DNA of 56,211 nt, from positions 1-56,211 of the forward strand of contig JBAZOP010000009.1 in the NCBI GenBank assembly GCA_041648665.1. Direction: 5' to 3'. The stretch comes from a bacterium (GTDB lineage Bacteria > UBA10199 > 2-02-FULL-44-16 > JAAZCA01). Positions 14,791 to 24,377 of this stretch are shown here, piece by piece. A program made the position numbers and the translations under genes. Position 1 is the stretch's first letter, and each line of letters opens with the position of its first letter. The notes beneath the pieces were generated by a model. That model ran no database searches and was not told the DNA's origin. It worked only from the letters and a program-made list of their open reading frames with translations.

Positions 14791-17313
14791 ATGCAAGAGA
14801 GCGCATCTGTCATTGAAAACCCTCCTACCCCCATGCTCAGGCAGTACGCGCGCATCAAGTCCCAGTATCCTGACTCCATAGTTATGTTCCGGCTAGGTGA
14901 TTTTTATGAAATGTTTTATGAAGACGCTGTGTTAGCTTCAAATATCTTAGGTATAACATTAACATCCAGGAATAAAAAAGAGCCAAACCCCATACCCTTG
15001 TGCGGCGTTCCACATCATTCTGTGGAGCCATATCTGGCTAAGTTATTGGAAAATGGCAAGAAAGTGGCGATCTGCGACCAGATGGAGGACCCGCAGCTCG
15101 CCAAGGGCATCGTGAAGAGGGAGGTCACAAGGGTCCTGACCCCTGGCGTGATTGCGGATGGGCTGGGCTTAGGGCAGAGGAGTTCGAACCACCTGGCCAG
15201 TATCTATATATATGATGGAATCCTGGGACTGGCCGTTGTCGAGGCATCGACCGGATATTTCGCTGCCTCAGAGTATGATGGCGTGGATGGACTCCTGGAA
15301 GAGCTGGCAAGGGTCGAGCCCAGGGAGGTGCTCATCCTTGCGGATCAGCCCTCCGAATCCAGGATCGAGTCAGGGATCAGCGCTGCCTGCCCGGGCATAC
15401 TCTTCACCAGGCTCGATGAGACGAGCTTCGACCCCGCGAACATCGCTCCCCTGGATGGCGCGGCTGAGATCCGCGGTTCGATGCCCGTTGCCGCAAGGGC
15501 GGCAGGTGGCGCCATGGCCTACCTCGCAGCCACCCAGATGGGCCGCACCCGTCAGATGACGAGGATTGAGACGATATCGCAGACCTGCGTCATGCGCCTG
15601 GACGAGCAGACCAAGAGAAACCTGGAGCTGGTGAAGACCATGCGCGAAGGCGAGCGCGAGGGCTCGCTCCTCTGGGCGCTCGACCGCACGAAGACCGCGG
15701 CGGGGGCCAGGCTCCTCAGGCGCTGGCTCCTCTATCCGCTGACAGAGCCGGCGCGGATCGAGGCCAGGCTCGATGCGGTGGAGGCGATCTACAAGGAGCC
15801 TGCGCTCATGCGAGCGCTCTCCGCCGCGCTGGGCGAGATCTACGATATCGAACGGATCGCGAGCAGGGCGGCGGCAGGCAGCGGAAACGCGCGCGACCTC
15901 GTGGCGCTTGCCCGCTCGCTCGAAGCAGCGGCGCAGCTCAAACAGGAGTTGGCGGGGCGCGCGCAGGCGCTCGCGGATTTCGCGGAGAGGATCGACGATC
16001 TCGCGGCTCTTTGCACGAAGATCGCAGCCACTATTGCGGAGGAGCCGCCGCTGGGCGTGAAGGAGGGCGGGCTCATAAAGGCCGGGGTCAGCGCGGAGCT
16101 CGACGAGATCAGGGACGCGATCGCGAATGGAAAGCGCATCATCGCAGGCATGGAGGAGGCGGAGCGCGCCTCCACGGGCATCGGCTCGCTCAAGATCCGC
16201 TTCAACAGGGTCTTCGGCTATTACATCGAGGTCACCAACGCACACAGTGACAAGGTCCCTGATCGCTACATGCGCAGGCAGACCCTGGCGAACGCGGAGC
16301 GCTATATCACCCCCGAGCTCAAGGAGCACGAGGAGAAGGTGCTCGGCGGCGAGGAGCGGGCACGGGCCATGGAGCACGAGATGTTCGCCCAGCTCCGCGA
16401 AGAGGCGGGCTGTGCGATCTCCGCCCTGCAGCGCACGGCCTCTGCTATAGCGGCGATCGACGTTCTCACCTCCTTCGCAGGGGTGGCTGCTGAGTACGAT
16501 TACGCGAGACCGGTGGTGGACGACTCCCAGGAGATCGAGATCAACGACGGGAGGCATCCGATCGTTGAGAGGCTCTGCCCCGCGCGCTTTGTGCCCAACG
16601 ACGTGAGAATCGGCGGGGATGATCTTAGGCTCCTCATGATCACCGGCCCCAACATGGCCGGCAAGTCCACGGTCATGCGCCAGGTGGCCCTGATCGCGCT
16701 CATGGCCCAGATCGGGTCGTTCGTGCCGGCGAGGAGGGCGCGCATAGGGGTGGTGGACCGGATATTCACGAGGGTCGGCGCCTCGGACGCGCTGGCGCAG
16801 GGGCAGTCCACCTTCATGGTCGAGATGTCCGAGGCCGCCCTGATCCTCCGCGAGGCGAAGAAACAGAGTCTCGTGATCATCGACGAGATCGGCAGGGGTA
16901 CGAGCACGTTCGACGGTCTGGCCATCGCGTGGGCCGTGGCAGAGGACCTGCATGACAGGGTGGGCAGCCGCACCATGTTCGCCACTCACTACCACGAACT
17001 CACCGACATGGCCCTCACGAAGCCCGGGATTTCGAACTATCACATCGCGGTCAAAGAATGGAACGGAAAGATAGTCTTCCTCCGCAAACTCATGCCTGGC
17101 GCCACATCGCACAGCTACGGGATCCAGGTGGCGGCGCTTGCGGGGCTGCCGGGCTGCGTGATCGAAAGGGCGCGCGAGGTCCTGTCAAACCTCGAGGCCG
17201 GCGAGTTCGACGAGGTCGGCAGACCCCGGATCGGCTCCTCCAAGGCGGCCAAACCCCGTAGGGAGCATGCGGGACAGATGCCCCTCTTCATGGGCCAGGC
17301 GATCAAGCTTTAG
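14791..17313 (+). CDS. mutS: DNA mismatch repair protein MutS
   Basis: An 840-residue MutS that recognises base mismatches and recruits MutL. The mismatch-reading motif FYE (residues 38-40 in RLGDFYEMFYEDA) is intact. The Walker A motif GPNMAGKST is at about 618-626, Walker B VIIDEIGRGTSTFDG at about 693-707 and the ATPase-dimer His region FATHYHELTD after it. The start at 14791 is chosen because alignment-like features begin at TPMLRQYARIK; the frame is open further upstream to 14662, but that stretch looks non-coding and abuts the divergent gene. The end reads QMPLFMGQ, like other MutS C-termini. Codons ~30-90 (14880-15060) are markedly AT-richer than the rest. Confidence 0.97.
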   Translation: MQESASVIENPPTPMLRQYARIKSQYPDSIVMFRLGDFYEMFYEDAVLASNILGITLTSRNKKEPNPIPLCGVPHHSVEPYLAKLLENGKKVAICDQMEDPQLAKGIVKREVTRVLTPGVIADGLGLGQRSSNHLASIYIYDGILGLAVVEASTGYFAASEYDGVDGLLEELARVEPREVLILADQPSESRIESGISAACPGILFTRLDETSFDPANIAPLDGAAEIRGSMPVAARAAGGAMAYLAATQMGRTRQMTRIETISQTCVMRLDEQTKRNLELVKTMREGEREGSLLWALDRTKTAAGARLLRRWLLYPLTEPARIEARLDAVEAIYKEPALMRALSAALGEIYDIERIASRAAAGSGNARDLVALARSLEAAAQLKQELAGRAQALADFAERIDDLAALCTKIAATIAEEPPLGVKEGGLIKAGVSAELDEIRDAIANGKRIIAGMEEAERASTGIGSLKIRFNRVFGYYIEVTNAHSDKVPDRYMRRQTLANAERYITPELKEHEEKVLGGEERARAMEHEMFAQLREEAGCAISALQRTASAIAAIDVLTSFAGVAAEYDYARPVVDDSQEIEINDGRHPIVERLCPARFVPNDVRIGGDDLRLLMITGPNMAGKSTVMRQVALIALMAQIGSFVPARRARIGVVDRIFTRVGASDALAQGQSTFMVEMSEAALILREAKKQSLVIIDEIGRGTSTFDGLAIAWAVAEDLHDRVGSRTMFATHYHELTDMALTKPGISNYHIAVKEWNGKIVFLRKLMPGATSHSYGIQVAALAGLPGCVIERAREVLSNLEAGEFDEVGRPRIGSSKAAKPRREHAGQMPLFMGQAIKL

Positions 17314-17332
17314 TTGAAAGGTCGTTGGCCTG

Positions 17333-19102
17333 ATGGTAATATCGCAGACAATCATGAAGACATCTCTTTCCATATCGATAGTCGTTGCGATCCTGCTCGC
17401 AGGATTCGCCGCGCAGGCAGACCCCTCTATCGCGGCCTACGAGAAGAGCAAACCCTGCTACACGAAGCTCGTCGAGGCCTCGGGAAAATCGGCTTCTGAG
17501 AAAGACTGGCGCTCCTGCATCGATCAGTTCAATGAGGTCTACAGGAACTACCCTACCGGGGCGCGCGCAGCCGCTTCCCTCTACTCCTCCGCAAAGCTGA
17601 AGAAAGGCCTCTACGACAAGGACAAGGATCGCGCCGAGCTCGAAGGCGCCGTGAAGGATCTAAACCTCCTGGTGAGGGAGTTTCCCAAGAGCTCTCTGGC
17701 GGACGACGCGCTCTACCTTATCGGCGTGATACGCAGAGACGATCTCAAACAGCCTGATCGAGCGCAGCGCGCCTTCAGCTACCTCGTCGAGAATTATCCT
17801 GACGGCGATATGGCGACCAAGGCGCGCGTTGCGATGGAGACGGGAGGCGCGGCCAAGGCGAAGCTCACTGCCGATGCAGAGGCGGCCGTGGCCGACATGT
17901 CGCAGGAGGCCGCCCCGGTTGCTGCCGAACCTGTTGTCGAAGCTCAGGCCTCGCCGACGACGCCACGCGACAAGGTCGTCGCCAAGGCGAGTTCCTTTGA
18001 TCGCGCCGCACTTGAGGAGGTGAAACTCACGAAATCGAAGGGCCAGACCAAGGTCGAGCTCATTCTGGACAAGGAGGTCGAGTTCACGGTCGAGTACACC
18101 GAGCTCGGTCCCAGGACCATGTCCCCTGCGACGCTGGAGCTCTCGATCTTGCACTCGTACCCAAAGGGCAATATAGAGAAGAAGGTGGATCTCGATTCAG
18201 CGCAGCTTATCTCCTACAAGATCGGCAAGCTCCTCCTCTCCAGCGGGATCAAGGCCTCCTTTGTGCTCGCGCCAGGCGCGCGATACGACATAAAGAATCA
18301 GAAAGGCGTGATCTCGGTCAGCTTCTTCTCGTCCGGAGATGTTCCGGCGCCTGCGGCTGTCCCTGCCAAGGGGGGCGATGCGGAGAAATCCAAGGCAGGC
18401 GAGGACCTCTCGGAGCTCAGGATAGTGATCGATCCTGGCCATGGCGGCGACGACGAGGGGGCGGTGGGGCCGAAGGGGACACTGGAGAAGGACGTGACGC
18501 TCGCGCTCTCCAGGGAGCTCGAAGCGATGCTCCGCAAAGAGGTGGGCGCGAAGGTCTGGCTCACGAGGACTTCCGACAAGACGCTCACGCTCGAGCAGCG
18601 CCACGAGTTCGCCGCCAGGAAAAAGGCGGACCTCTTCATATCAGTGCACGCCAACGCCTCGAGAGAGAGCTCCGCGTCCGGCGTAGAGACCTATTACCTG
18701 AACAACGCGACCGACGAGGCGGCGCGCAAGCTGGCCGCGCGCGAGAACCGCTCCTCCGGCAAGAAACTCACGCAGGTCGAGCACATTCTCTCCACAATGT
18801 TGCAGAACTACGATGCGGCACAGTCGCGCGATCTTGCCTCGGACGTTCAGTCAAGGCTGGCCAAGCGAGTGGGCAACCTTGCGGGGGGAGGGGTGCAGAA
18901 CAGGGGCGTCAGGTCCGCTATGTTCTATGTCCTCGTAGGCGCCCGGTGCCCTGCTATACTCGTCGAGGCCGCATTCATCTCCAACCCCAGGGAGGAGAAA
19001 CTCCTGCGGACCGACGCCTTCCAGAGGAAGATCGCCTTGGCGGTGACCGAAGGCGTTAAGCTCTACTTCAAGCAGAAAGACAGCCGAGTAGTGTCCCTGT
19101 GA
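17333..19102 (+). CDS. N-acetylmuramoyl-L-alanine amidase (AmiC-type) with TPR and AMIN regions
   Basis: A 589-residue exported amidase that cuts the bond between MurNAc and the stem peptide, usually during cell separation. A signal peptide begins at an internal ATG (17354, MKTSLSISIVVAILL...AQA), and that is the likelier start. Residues ~30-150 contain YbgF/TPR-like helical repeats (FNEVYRNYPTGARA, LNLLVREFPKSSLADDAL, FSYLVENYPDG). Residues ~220-330 match an AMIN domain, which targets the septum. Residues ~360-585 form the Amidase_3 domain, with VIDPGHGGDDEGAVG (zinc His), SVHANAS and VEAAFISNPREE (catalytic Glu). The stop overlaps the glnD ATG by one base. Confidence 0.93.
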   Translation: MVISQTIMKTSLSISIVVAILLAGFAAQADPSIAAYEKSKPCYTKLVEASGKSASEKDWRSCIDQFNEVYRNYPTGARAAASLYSSAKLKKGLYDKDKDRAELEGAVKDLNLLVREFPKSSLADDALYLIGVIRRDDLKQPDRAQRAFSYLVENYPDGDMATKARVAMETGGAAKAKLTADAEAAVADMSQEAAPVAAEPVVEAQASPTTPRDKVVAKASSFDRAALEEVKLTKSKGQTKVELILDKEVEFTVEYTELGPRTMSPATLELSILHSYPKGNIEKKVDLDSAQLISYKIGKLLLSSGIKASFVLAPGARYDIKNQKGVISVSFFSSGDVPAPAAVPAKGGDAEKSKAGEDLSELRIVIDPGHGGDDEGAVGPKGTLEKDVTLALSRELEAMLRKEVGAKVWLTRTSDKTLTLEQRHEFAARKKADLFISVHANASRESSASGVETYYLNNATDEAARKLAARENRSSGKKLTQVEHILSTMLQNYDAAQSRDLASDVQSRLAKRVGNLAGGGVQNRGVRSAMFYVLVGARCPAILVEAAFISNPREEKLLRTDAFQRKIALAVTEGVKLYFKQKDSRVVSL

Positions 19103-21750
19103 TGCAAAAAGACATCCTGCTACAGTTGCCGAGACCGCCCCTGGCGGATGAGCCTCTGTTCGCGCGCGATCAGGTCGCGGCGGTCCGGGCTCTCGTCCTG
19201 GAACGCAGGGGATGGTTCGAGTCCGCCCTCGAACAGGGCTGTGCGCCCCTTGAGATAAACCGCGCGAGCAGCGACTCCATAGACTCCGCCGTCTGCCTGC
19301 TCTTCAGGAATGCCGAGTTGAAGTCAGGTGTGAAGAGCGCGTTGGTCGCGCTCGGAGGCTACGGCCGGAGGGAGATGGCGCCGCTCTCGGACGTGGACCT
19401 GCTCTTCCTCATGGAGGGCGGCTCTCAAGACGAGGCGAAACCTCTCGCCGACGCGATACTCTATCCTTTCTGGGACAGCGGCGTGAACGTGGGCGGCGCC
19501 ACGAGAACCGTCGCCGACTGCAGGGATGTCATGACGACGGACGTGCGCGCGCTCACGGCGATGCTCGACGCAAGGCTCGTCGCGGGCTCGTCGGAGCTCT
19601 ATGACGGCTTCAAGCAGCTCATCTGCGAATACTTCTCAAACGCCAGGCAGCGAAAAAAATTCATAACGCTGAAGATCAGGGAACACGAGAAGAGGCTTCA
19701 GAGATTCGGAAGCTCCATCTATCTTGCGCAGCCGAACGTGAAGGAGGGGGAGGGCGGCCTCAGGGAATACCACACCCTCATGTGGTGTGCGCGCGCGGCG
19801 AGGCCCGGAGACGATCCGGCCGCCGTCTTGGCCCGTTACCTCCGCGACGAGGTCGCGGTGAGGCGCATGAACGCGAGCTACGGGTTCCTCTGGTCCGTAA
19901 GGCAGGCGCTGCATCTTGCCGAGGGCTCCTGGAACGACAGGCTCGCCGAGGGGGTGCAGGAGGAGGTTGCACGCAGGCTCGGCATCCGGCGCCAGGGAGG
20001 CGAGGGCGATGCGCAGCGACTCATGTCGCTCTATTATTCCAACGCGGAACAGCTTCACCTGGCCTGCGAACGTGGTCTCGAGATGATAAGGCGCGAGGTA
20101 GAGCCCTCTTCAATCTTTTCCTCGATCATTCTCAGGCGCAGGCTCCCCGGCGGATTCGTGAAGACCGAGAACGGCACTCTCCTCATGGATGCGGTCGCGG
20201 GCGAGTTCAGCCCCGACGTCGTGATGAAACTGTTTGCGACCGCCCGGCGGACCGGCTTGCCCGTGGATCCGGAGACCAAGGCCGCGCTGACGGCGAACGG
20301 CGGATGGCGGACCGGGCTGAAACAGGGGGAGGCCTTGTCGGAGGCCCGCTCCATATTCTCAGAGATCTCCCATCTCGACCGTGTACTCGTGGAGATGCAC
20401 GAGTGCGGGGCGCTCGAAGGAGCGTTCCCTGAGATGGAAGAACTCTTTCACGCCGCGCAGCGCGACGGGGTTCATCTGTACACGGTGGGCGTGCACTCGA
20501 TAAAGACCGTGGGCGAGATCGCAGCGCTCGTCGCCGGGGCGAAGCGTCCGGCGCACAAGAGGGCGCTGGCCCAGATCAGGAGGCCGCACGTCCTGGCGCT
20601 CGCGGCGTTCCTCCACGACATAGGCAAGGGCCGCGGCGGGGATCATGCGGGCAAGGGCGCTGTGATCGCGCATGAGATCGCAAAAAGGCTCGGGCTCGAT
20701 GCGGCCGACTGCCAGGACATAGAGTTCCTCGTCCGCTCGCACCTTCTCATGGCCACGCTGGCCTTCAAGAGGGATATCAACGACCCGGCCCTGATAGAGA
20801 GGTTCGCCCAGTCGGTGCGCTCGGCGGAGCTTCTGGCCATGCTCTACCTGATCACATACGCCGACCTGCGCGCCGTGGGGCCGTCGGTATGGAGCGAGTG
20901 GAAGGGCGGGCTGCTGGACGACCTGTATGGGCTGACGCAGGAGCACATGGCAGCGGGCGGCGCCGCCCCTGAAAAGAGGGCGCGTGAGTCCGAGAGGATC
21001 ATCAGGTCCGTTCTCCGACGGATAGGTGCGGGTTGTGAGGAAGAGCGCGTCAGGGAGTTCCTCGAGACCCTGCCCGAGCGATACCTTTTTTCCGTGGATC
21101 CGGAGTCCGTGGCCGCCCACTTCATGATGTCGCGCGACGTGGGCGAGAGGGCTTGCGCCACCATCACCAGGGAGGTTTCTGAAAAGGGGTGCACGGAATT
21201 CTCGGTCGTGACGCCGGATTCGCCGGGACTGTTCGCGAAGATCGCGGGCGTGCTCTCCGCGAACGGCGCCAACATCGTCACCGCGCAGCTGTACACATCC
21301 GCCCACGGCATGGCGATAGACGTCCTGTGGGTCACCGACTCGCTGCACAGGCCCATGAACGATCCCGAACGATGGTCCAGGATTCGCTCGGAACTCGTAG
21401 AGGCGGTCTCCGGCGAGAGGGAGCTCAAGAAGATAGTCGGCGGCCGATTCAAACAGAGGCTTCTGGCGTGGAACGCGGCCAGAAAGCCTGTCGAGGTATT
21501 GGTTGACAACGACGTCTCCGCGCTGCACACCGTGGTCGAGATATCGGCCGACGACCGCAGGGGGCTGCTCTACACGATAGCGGACACCATCCACGAGCTC
21601 GGCCTAATGATAGATCTGGCGCGCATCACCACCCATGTTGACCGGGTGACCGATGTCTTCTATATTAAGGAGGCGTCAGGGAAAAAGGTCGAGGCCCAGG
21701 AGAGGCTCGACGGCATAAGGCGGGCGCTTTCCGATGCGCTTGCGGAGTGA
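19102..21750 (+). CDS. glnD: [Protein-PII] uridylyltransferase/uridylyl-removing enzyme
   Basis: An 882-residue sensor of nitrogen status that adds UMP to PII proteins or removes it in response to glutamine. The nucleotidyltransferase motif GGYGRREMAPLSDVDLLFL carries D97 and D99. The HD hydrolase motif is LAAFLHDIGKGRGGDH near residue 505. Two C-terminal ACT domains (about 697-765 and 810-880) bind glutamine; they begin at FSVVTPDSPGLFAKIAG and VVEISADDRRGLLYTIA. The domain order is complete and the length normal. The ATG at 19102 overlaps the amidase stop; a GTG directly before it is in frame. No glnB or glnA lies in the window. Confidence 0.96.
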   Translation: MQKDILLQLPRPPLADEPLFARDQVAAVRALVLERRGWFESALEQGCAPLEINRASSDSIDSAVCLLFRNAELKSGVKSALVALGGYGRREMAPLSDVDLLFLMEGGSQDEAKPLADAILYPFWDSGVNVGGATRTVADCRDVMTTDVRALTAMLDARLVAGSSELYDGFKQLICEYFSNARQRKKFITLKIREHEKRLQRFGSSIYLAQPNVKEGEGGLREYHTLMWCARAARPGDDPAAVLARYLRDEVAVRRMNASYGFLWSVRQALHLAEGSWNDRLAEGVQEEVARRLGIRRQGGEGDAQRLMSLYYSNAEQLHLACERGLEMIRREVEPSSIFSSIILRRRLPGGFVKTENGTLLMDAVAGEFSPDVVMKLFATARRTGLPVDPETKAALTANGGWRTGLKQGEALSEARSIFSEISHLDRVLVEMHECGALEGAFPEMEELFHAAQRDGVHLYTVGVHSIKTVGEIAALVAGAKRPAHKRALAQIRRPHVLALAAFLHDIGKGRGGDHAGKGAVIAHEIAKRLGLDAADCQDIEFLVRSHLLMATLAFKRDINDPALIERFAQSVRSAELLAMLYLITYADLRAVGPSVWSEWKGGLLDDLYGLTQEHMAAGGAAPEKRARESERIIRSVLRRIGAGCEEERVREFLETLPERYLFSVDPESVAAHFMMSRDVGERACATITREVSEKGCTEFSVVTPDSPGLFAKIAGVLSANGANIVTAQLYTSAHGMAIDVLWVTDSLHRPMNDPERWSRIRSELVEAVSGERELKKIVGGRFKQRLLAWNAARKPVEVLVDNDVSALHTVVEISADDRRGLLYTIADTIHELGLMIDLARITTHVDRVTDVFYIKEASGKKVEAQERLDGIRRALSDALAE

Positions 21751-21759
21751 GGGCGACAG

Positions 21760-21972
21760 ATGGTCTGGTACGTGATAGCCGGGATAGCGGCGACTGCAGC
21801 GCTGGGGTTGCTCGTCGTCACGTTCGTCAGGGATCGAAGGTATATGAAGAAGAAGACGTCCGAGGCCATGAGCCGCGAGCTGTGGACAGAGATCGAGGAG
21901 GAACGCGAAGATGGAAGGCAGAGGCAAGAGAAGTGGCAAAGGGCGCTCGGTGAGGCCAGGAAGAAGGGCTGA
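21760..21972 (+). CDS. Small single-pass membrane protein
   Basis: A 70-residue protein with one membrane helix at residues ~3-22 (WYVIAGIAATAALGLLVVTF), then a positively charged stretch (RDRRYMKKK) and a Glu/Arg-rich helical cytoplasmic tail. I recognise no family. The helix and the basic residues after it predict N-out, C-in orientation. It starts 9 bp after glnD and its stop overlaps the next gene by one base, so it is cotranscribed with both. Confidence 0.75.
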   Translation: MVWYVIAGIAATAALGLLVVTFVRDRRYMKKKTSEAMSRELWTEIEEEREDGRQRQEKWQRALGEARKKG

Positions 21973-22310
21973 TGGCTCGCATTAAGATCTGCAAAGATCC
22001 TGACTGCCAGGATGCGGCTACGACCGGCGGCTACTGCAGGCTGCACTACCTCAAACACTGGAGCAGGATAAGACAGGCCGAGAAACGCGCCGCGCTGCGC
22101 AGGCTCAACCGCTACATCGAATACGTATGCAAACAGAATCCCGAGGATTACGTAGAGGCGATCAAGAAGGACCTCCGCAGCCCGCAGTTCGCGAACTACG
22201 TTGACGACAACTTCGCGGACGAGGAGGGCGCCGTCCTCTTCGACGAGGCCGAGGACGAGGAGTCCATCGACAGGATAATAAAAAAGCTGAAGGTGGAAGA
22301 GGGATTTTGA
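21972..22310 (+). CDS. Small Cys/His protein of unknown function
   Basis: A 112-residue protein. The N-terminal segment KDPDCQDAATTGGYCRLHYLKHW has C8, C13, C22 and H25, a possible small zinc knuckle (C-x4-C-x8-C-x2-H), followed by basic helices (RLNRYIEYVCKQ) and an acidic C-terminal third (FADEEGAVLFDEAEDEES). The pattern suggests a nucleic-acid-associated regulator, but I cannot assign a family. It begins at the stop of the membrane-protein gene (TGATG) and is followed directly by a terminator, so it closes the mutS-amidase-glnD transcript. Confidence 0.75.
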   Translation: MARIKICKDPDCQDAATTGGYCRLHYLKHWSRIRQAEKRAALRRLNRYIEYVCKQNPEDYVEAIKKDLRSPQFANYVDDNFADEEGAVLFDEAEDEESIDRIIKKLKVEEGF

Positions 22311-22313
22311 ATT

Positions 22314-22342
22314 AAAAACCCCGGGTTCGTCCCGGGGTTTTT
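22314..22342. terminator. Bidirectional terminator between convergent units
   Basis: A-run, ACCCCGGG, loop TTCGT, CCCGGGGT, T-run. It lies 4 bp after the small Cys/His gene and 26 bp from the end of the convergent OPT transporter gene, so it can serve both strands. Confidence 0.93.
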
Positions 22343-22367
22343 AATTTTCAAGTCATGTGATCCGCGA

Positions 22368-24377
22368 TCATGCTTTCTTGCGCGAAGGGAGCCAAATAAG
22401 CGCGAACGCTACGGCTGCGAACACGAGCAGCGACAGCGCTCCGCCGTGGGAGTTGAGGAGCGGAAGCTCGTCGACCCCGAAGATCTTGCCTGACAGCGAA
22501 GGTATGCCGATCAGGACGAGGGAGGCCAATATCACGCCTGTGATCGCCTCGCCTGCGATGAAGCCGGACGCCAGCAGCACCCCCGGTCCTTCGAGTCCCT
22601 CGACATAGGTTCCGCGCCTCTTCGCCAGAAGGTCCGCGAGCCACTTGATGACGCCGCCGACGAAGATCGCGAATGTGGCCTGGAAGGGCAGGTACATGCC
22701 GACCGCGATCAGCATCGGGGCGGGCGCCTTGATCAGGATCAGCGCCAGCGAGAAGAACATGCCGATGATGAGCAGGCCCCACGGCATCTCGCCCGCTATT
22801 ATCCCCTTCGCCAGCTGCGCCATGAGGCCTGCCTGCGGCGCGGGGAGGTTGATGTCGCCGATGCCGAGCCCCCCTGCGGCGATGTTCCCCTCGTGCAGCA
22901 CGATGATCGGCAGGATCAGCGTGAACGCGACGACGACCGTGCCTATCAGCGCGGCGAGCTCCATCTTCCAAGGGGTTCCGCCGATCAGTTGCCCCACCTT
23001 GAGATCCTGTATCATGTCGCCGGAGAGGCAGGCGATGCAGCAGACCACCGCCGCGATCGCGAGCACCGCTGCGATCCCGGGCAGCCCCTTGAAGCCGAAG
23101 AGGAGCATCACGAGCGCCGCGATGACCAGGGTCGTGAGCGTGAGCCCGGAGACCGGCTGATTCGAGTTGCCGACTATGCCGACGAGCCAGCCGCCGACCG
23201 CCGCGAAGAGGAAGCCGGTGATCAGCATCACGATCGCAGCGACGATCGTGGCCGCGAGGTTGTTCGTGAAGTGGTAGTATATGAAGGCCATCGGGATCGC
23301 GAGCCCGAGCCCGGCGATGAACACGGTGCGCAGGTTGAGGTCGCGCTCCAGCCTTGTCTTGCCCACGGCGTGGTGTTCGTGCTTGCTGAATACGCCCTTG
23401 AGCGCGCTGATGAGCGAGTTTCTGAGGCCGTAGAGCGTGTAGATCGAGCCGACGAGCATACCGCCCACGGCTATCGGCCTTATGAGGTTGTACCAGGCGG
23501 TGTACGCCATGTCCTCGACGGTTACCATGGAGCCGGTAGCAGTCAACTGGTCCATGAAGTTCGGGTTCAGAAAGAGCGCCAGCGGTATGAGGACGAGCCA
23601 GGCGAAGACTCCGCCCGCGAAGTTGATCGCAGCGTACTTGGGGCCGATTATGTAGCCCACGCTCATGAGCGCAGGGGAGGCGAGCGGGCTCTGGAACGCT
23701 ATGCCTCCGCTGTGGCTTATGTCGGCCAGAGGCTCTTTGCCGCGATTGAAGTGGTGAATGACGGAGCGCGGAAAGTGGATGAAGAACTGTTTGGTCTCCT
23801 GGAAGATCGCGATGCCGCTGGGGTTCTTGAGCATCTCGACGAGAATACCCAGGCCGAGTGCGCCGAAGACCAGCCCTGCGCCGCTCGTCCCGCTCTGGCC
23901 GCTCTTCACTATCTCGTAGCAGGCCTGCCCCTCGGGGAAGGGGAGATCCGCGTCCACCAGCAGCGTGCGTCGAAGCAGGATCACGAAGAGGATGCCCATG
24001 AGGCCGCCGACCAGGCAGATCAGCGATGACTCCCAGTAGTTGAACCCGGTCCAGAGCCTTTCGCCGTCGAGGCTCACCATCACGAACGCGGGCAGGGTGA
24101 AGATCGCGCCCGCGACCAGGGCTTCGCCGACCGCGGCCGCCGTCCTGGTGATGTTCTGTTCGAGGACCGTGCCGCGGAAGAAGGGCAGTCTGAAGGCCGC
24201 GATGGCGATCACCGCTGCCGGGAACGAAGCCGAGACGGTCATGCCCGCCTTCAACCCCAGATAGGCGTTGGCAGCGCCCAGGACCACTGCCATGACGATG
24301 CCGAGCAGCAGCGCCTTGAGCGTGAATTCGCGCATGTCGGTCTTCTCAGGCACATAGGGTTTCAGTTCGGTGGACAT
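22368..24377 (-). CDS. OPT-family oligopeptide transporter (paralogue A)
   Basis: A 669-residue inner-membrane transporter of the oligopeptide transporter (OPT) family, with roughly 14-16 hydrophobic segments. Hallmarks are the N-terminal PYVPEKTDMREFTLKALLLG, VLGAANAYLGLKAGMTVSAS, GTVLEQNITRTAAAVGEALVAG, LPFPEGQACYEIVKSG and QDLKVGQLIGGTPWKMELA. OPT proteins import peptides or metal-chelate complexes by proton symport; the cargo here is unknown. ATG at 24377 (or the preceding ATG at 24380) follows an AGGGGG site, so an open frame up to 24536 is not needed. It is divergent from the NTF2-like gene and its own paralogue. Confidence 0.93.
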   Translation of the reverse strand: MSTELKPYVPEKTDMREFTLKALLLGIVMAVVLGAANAYLGLKAGMTVSASFPAAVIAIAAFRLPFFRGTVLEQNITRTAAAVGEALVAGAIFTLPAFVMVSLDGERLWTGFNYWESSLICLVGGLMGILFVILLRRTLLVDADLPFPEGQACYEIVKSGQSGTSGAGLVFGALGLGILVEMLKNPSGIAIFQETKQFFIHFPRSVIHHFNRGKEPLADISHSGGIAFQSPLASPALMSVGYIIGPKYAAINFAGGVFAWLVLIPLALFLNPNFMDQLTATGSMVTVEDMAYTAWYNLIRPIAVGGMLVGSIYTLYGLRNSLISALKGVFSKHEHHAVGKTRLERDLNLRTVFIAGLGLAIPMAFIYYHFTNNLAATIVAAIVMLITGFLFAAVGGWLVGIVGNSNQPVSGLTLTTLVIAALVMLLFGFKGLPGIAAVLAIAAVVCCIACLSGDMIQDLKVGQLIGGTPWKMELAALIGTVVVAFTLILPIIVLHEGNIAAGGLGIGDINLPAPQAGLMAQLAKGIIAGEMPWGLLIIGMFFSLALILIKAPAPMLIAVGMYLPFQATFAIFVGGVIKWLADLLAKRRGTYVEGLEGPGVLLASGFIAGEAITGVILASLVLIGIPSLSGKIFGVDELPLLNSHGGALSLLVFAAVAFALIWLPSRKKA

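Noticed and set aside
15370..17112. A 580-codon open frame antisense to mutS
   Set aside because: It lies wholly inside mutS on the other strand, its composition (His/Arg/Asp/Leu-rich) is that of a GC-rich shadow frame, and no domain or ribosome-binding site supports it.
20359..21594. A 411-codon open frame antisense to glnD
   Set aside because: Fully overlapped by glnD with clear HD and ACT motifs; the antisense product has no recognisable motifs.
22893..24029. A 378-codon plus-strand frame opposite the first OPT transporter
   Set aside because: Shadow of the transporter reading frame; the product is a charged low-complexity string.
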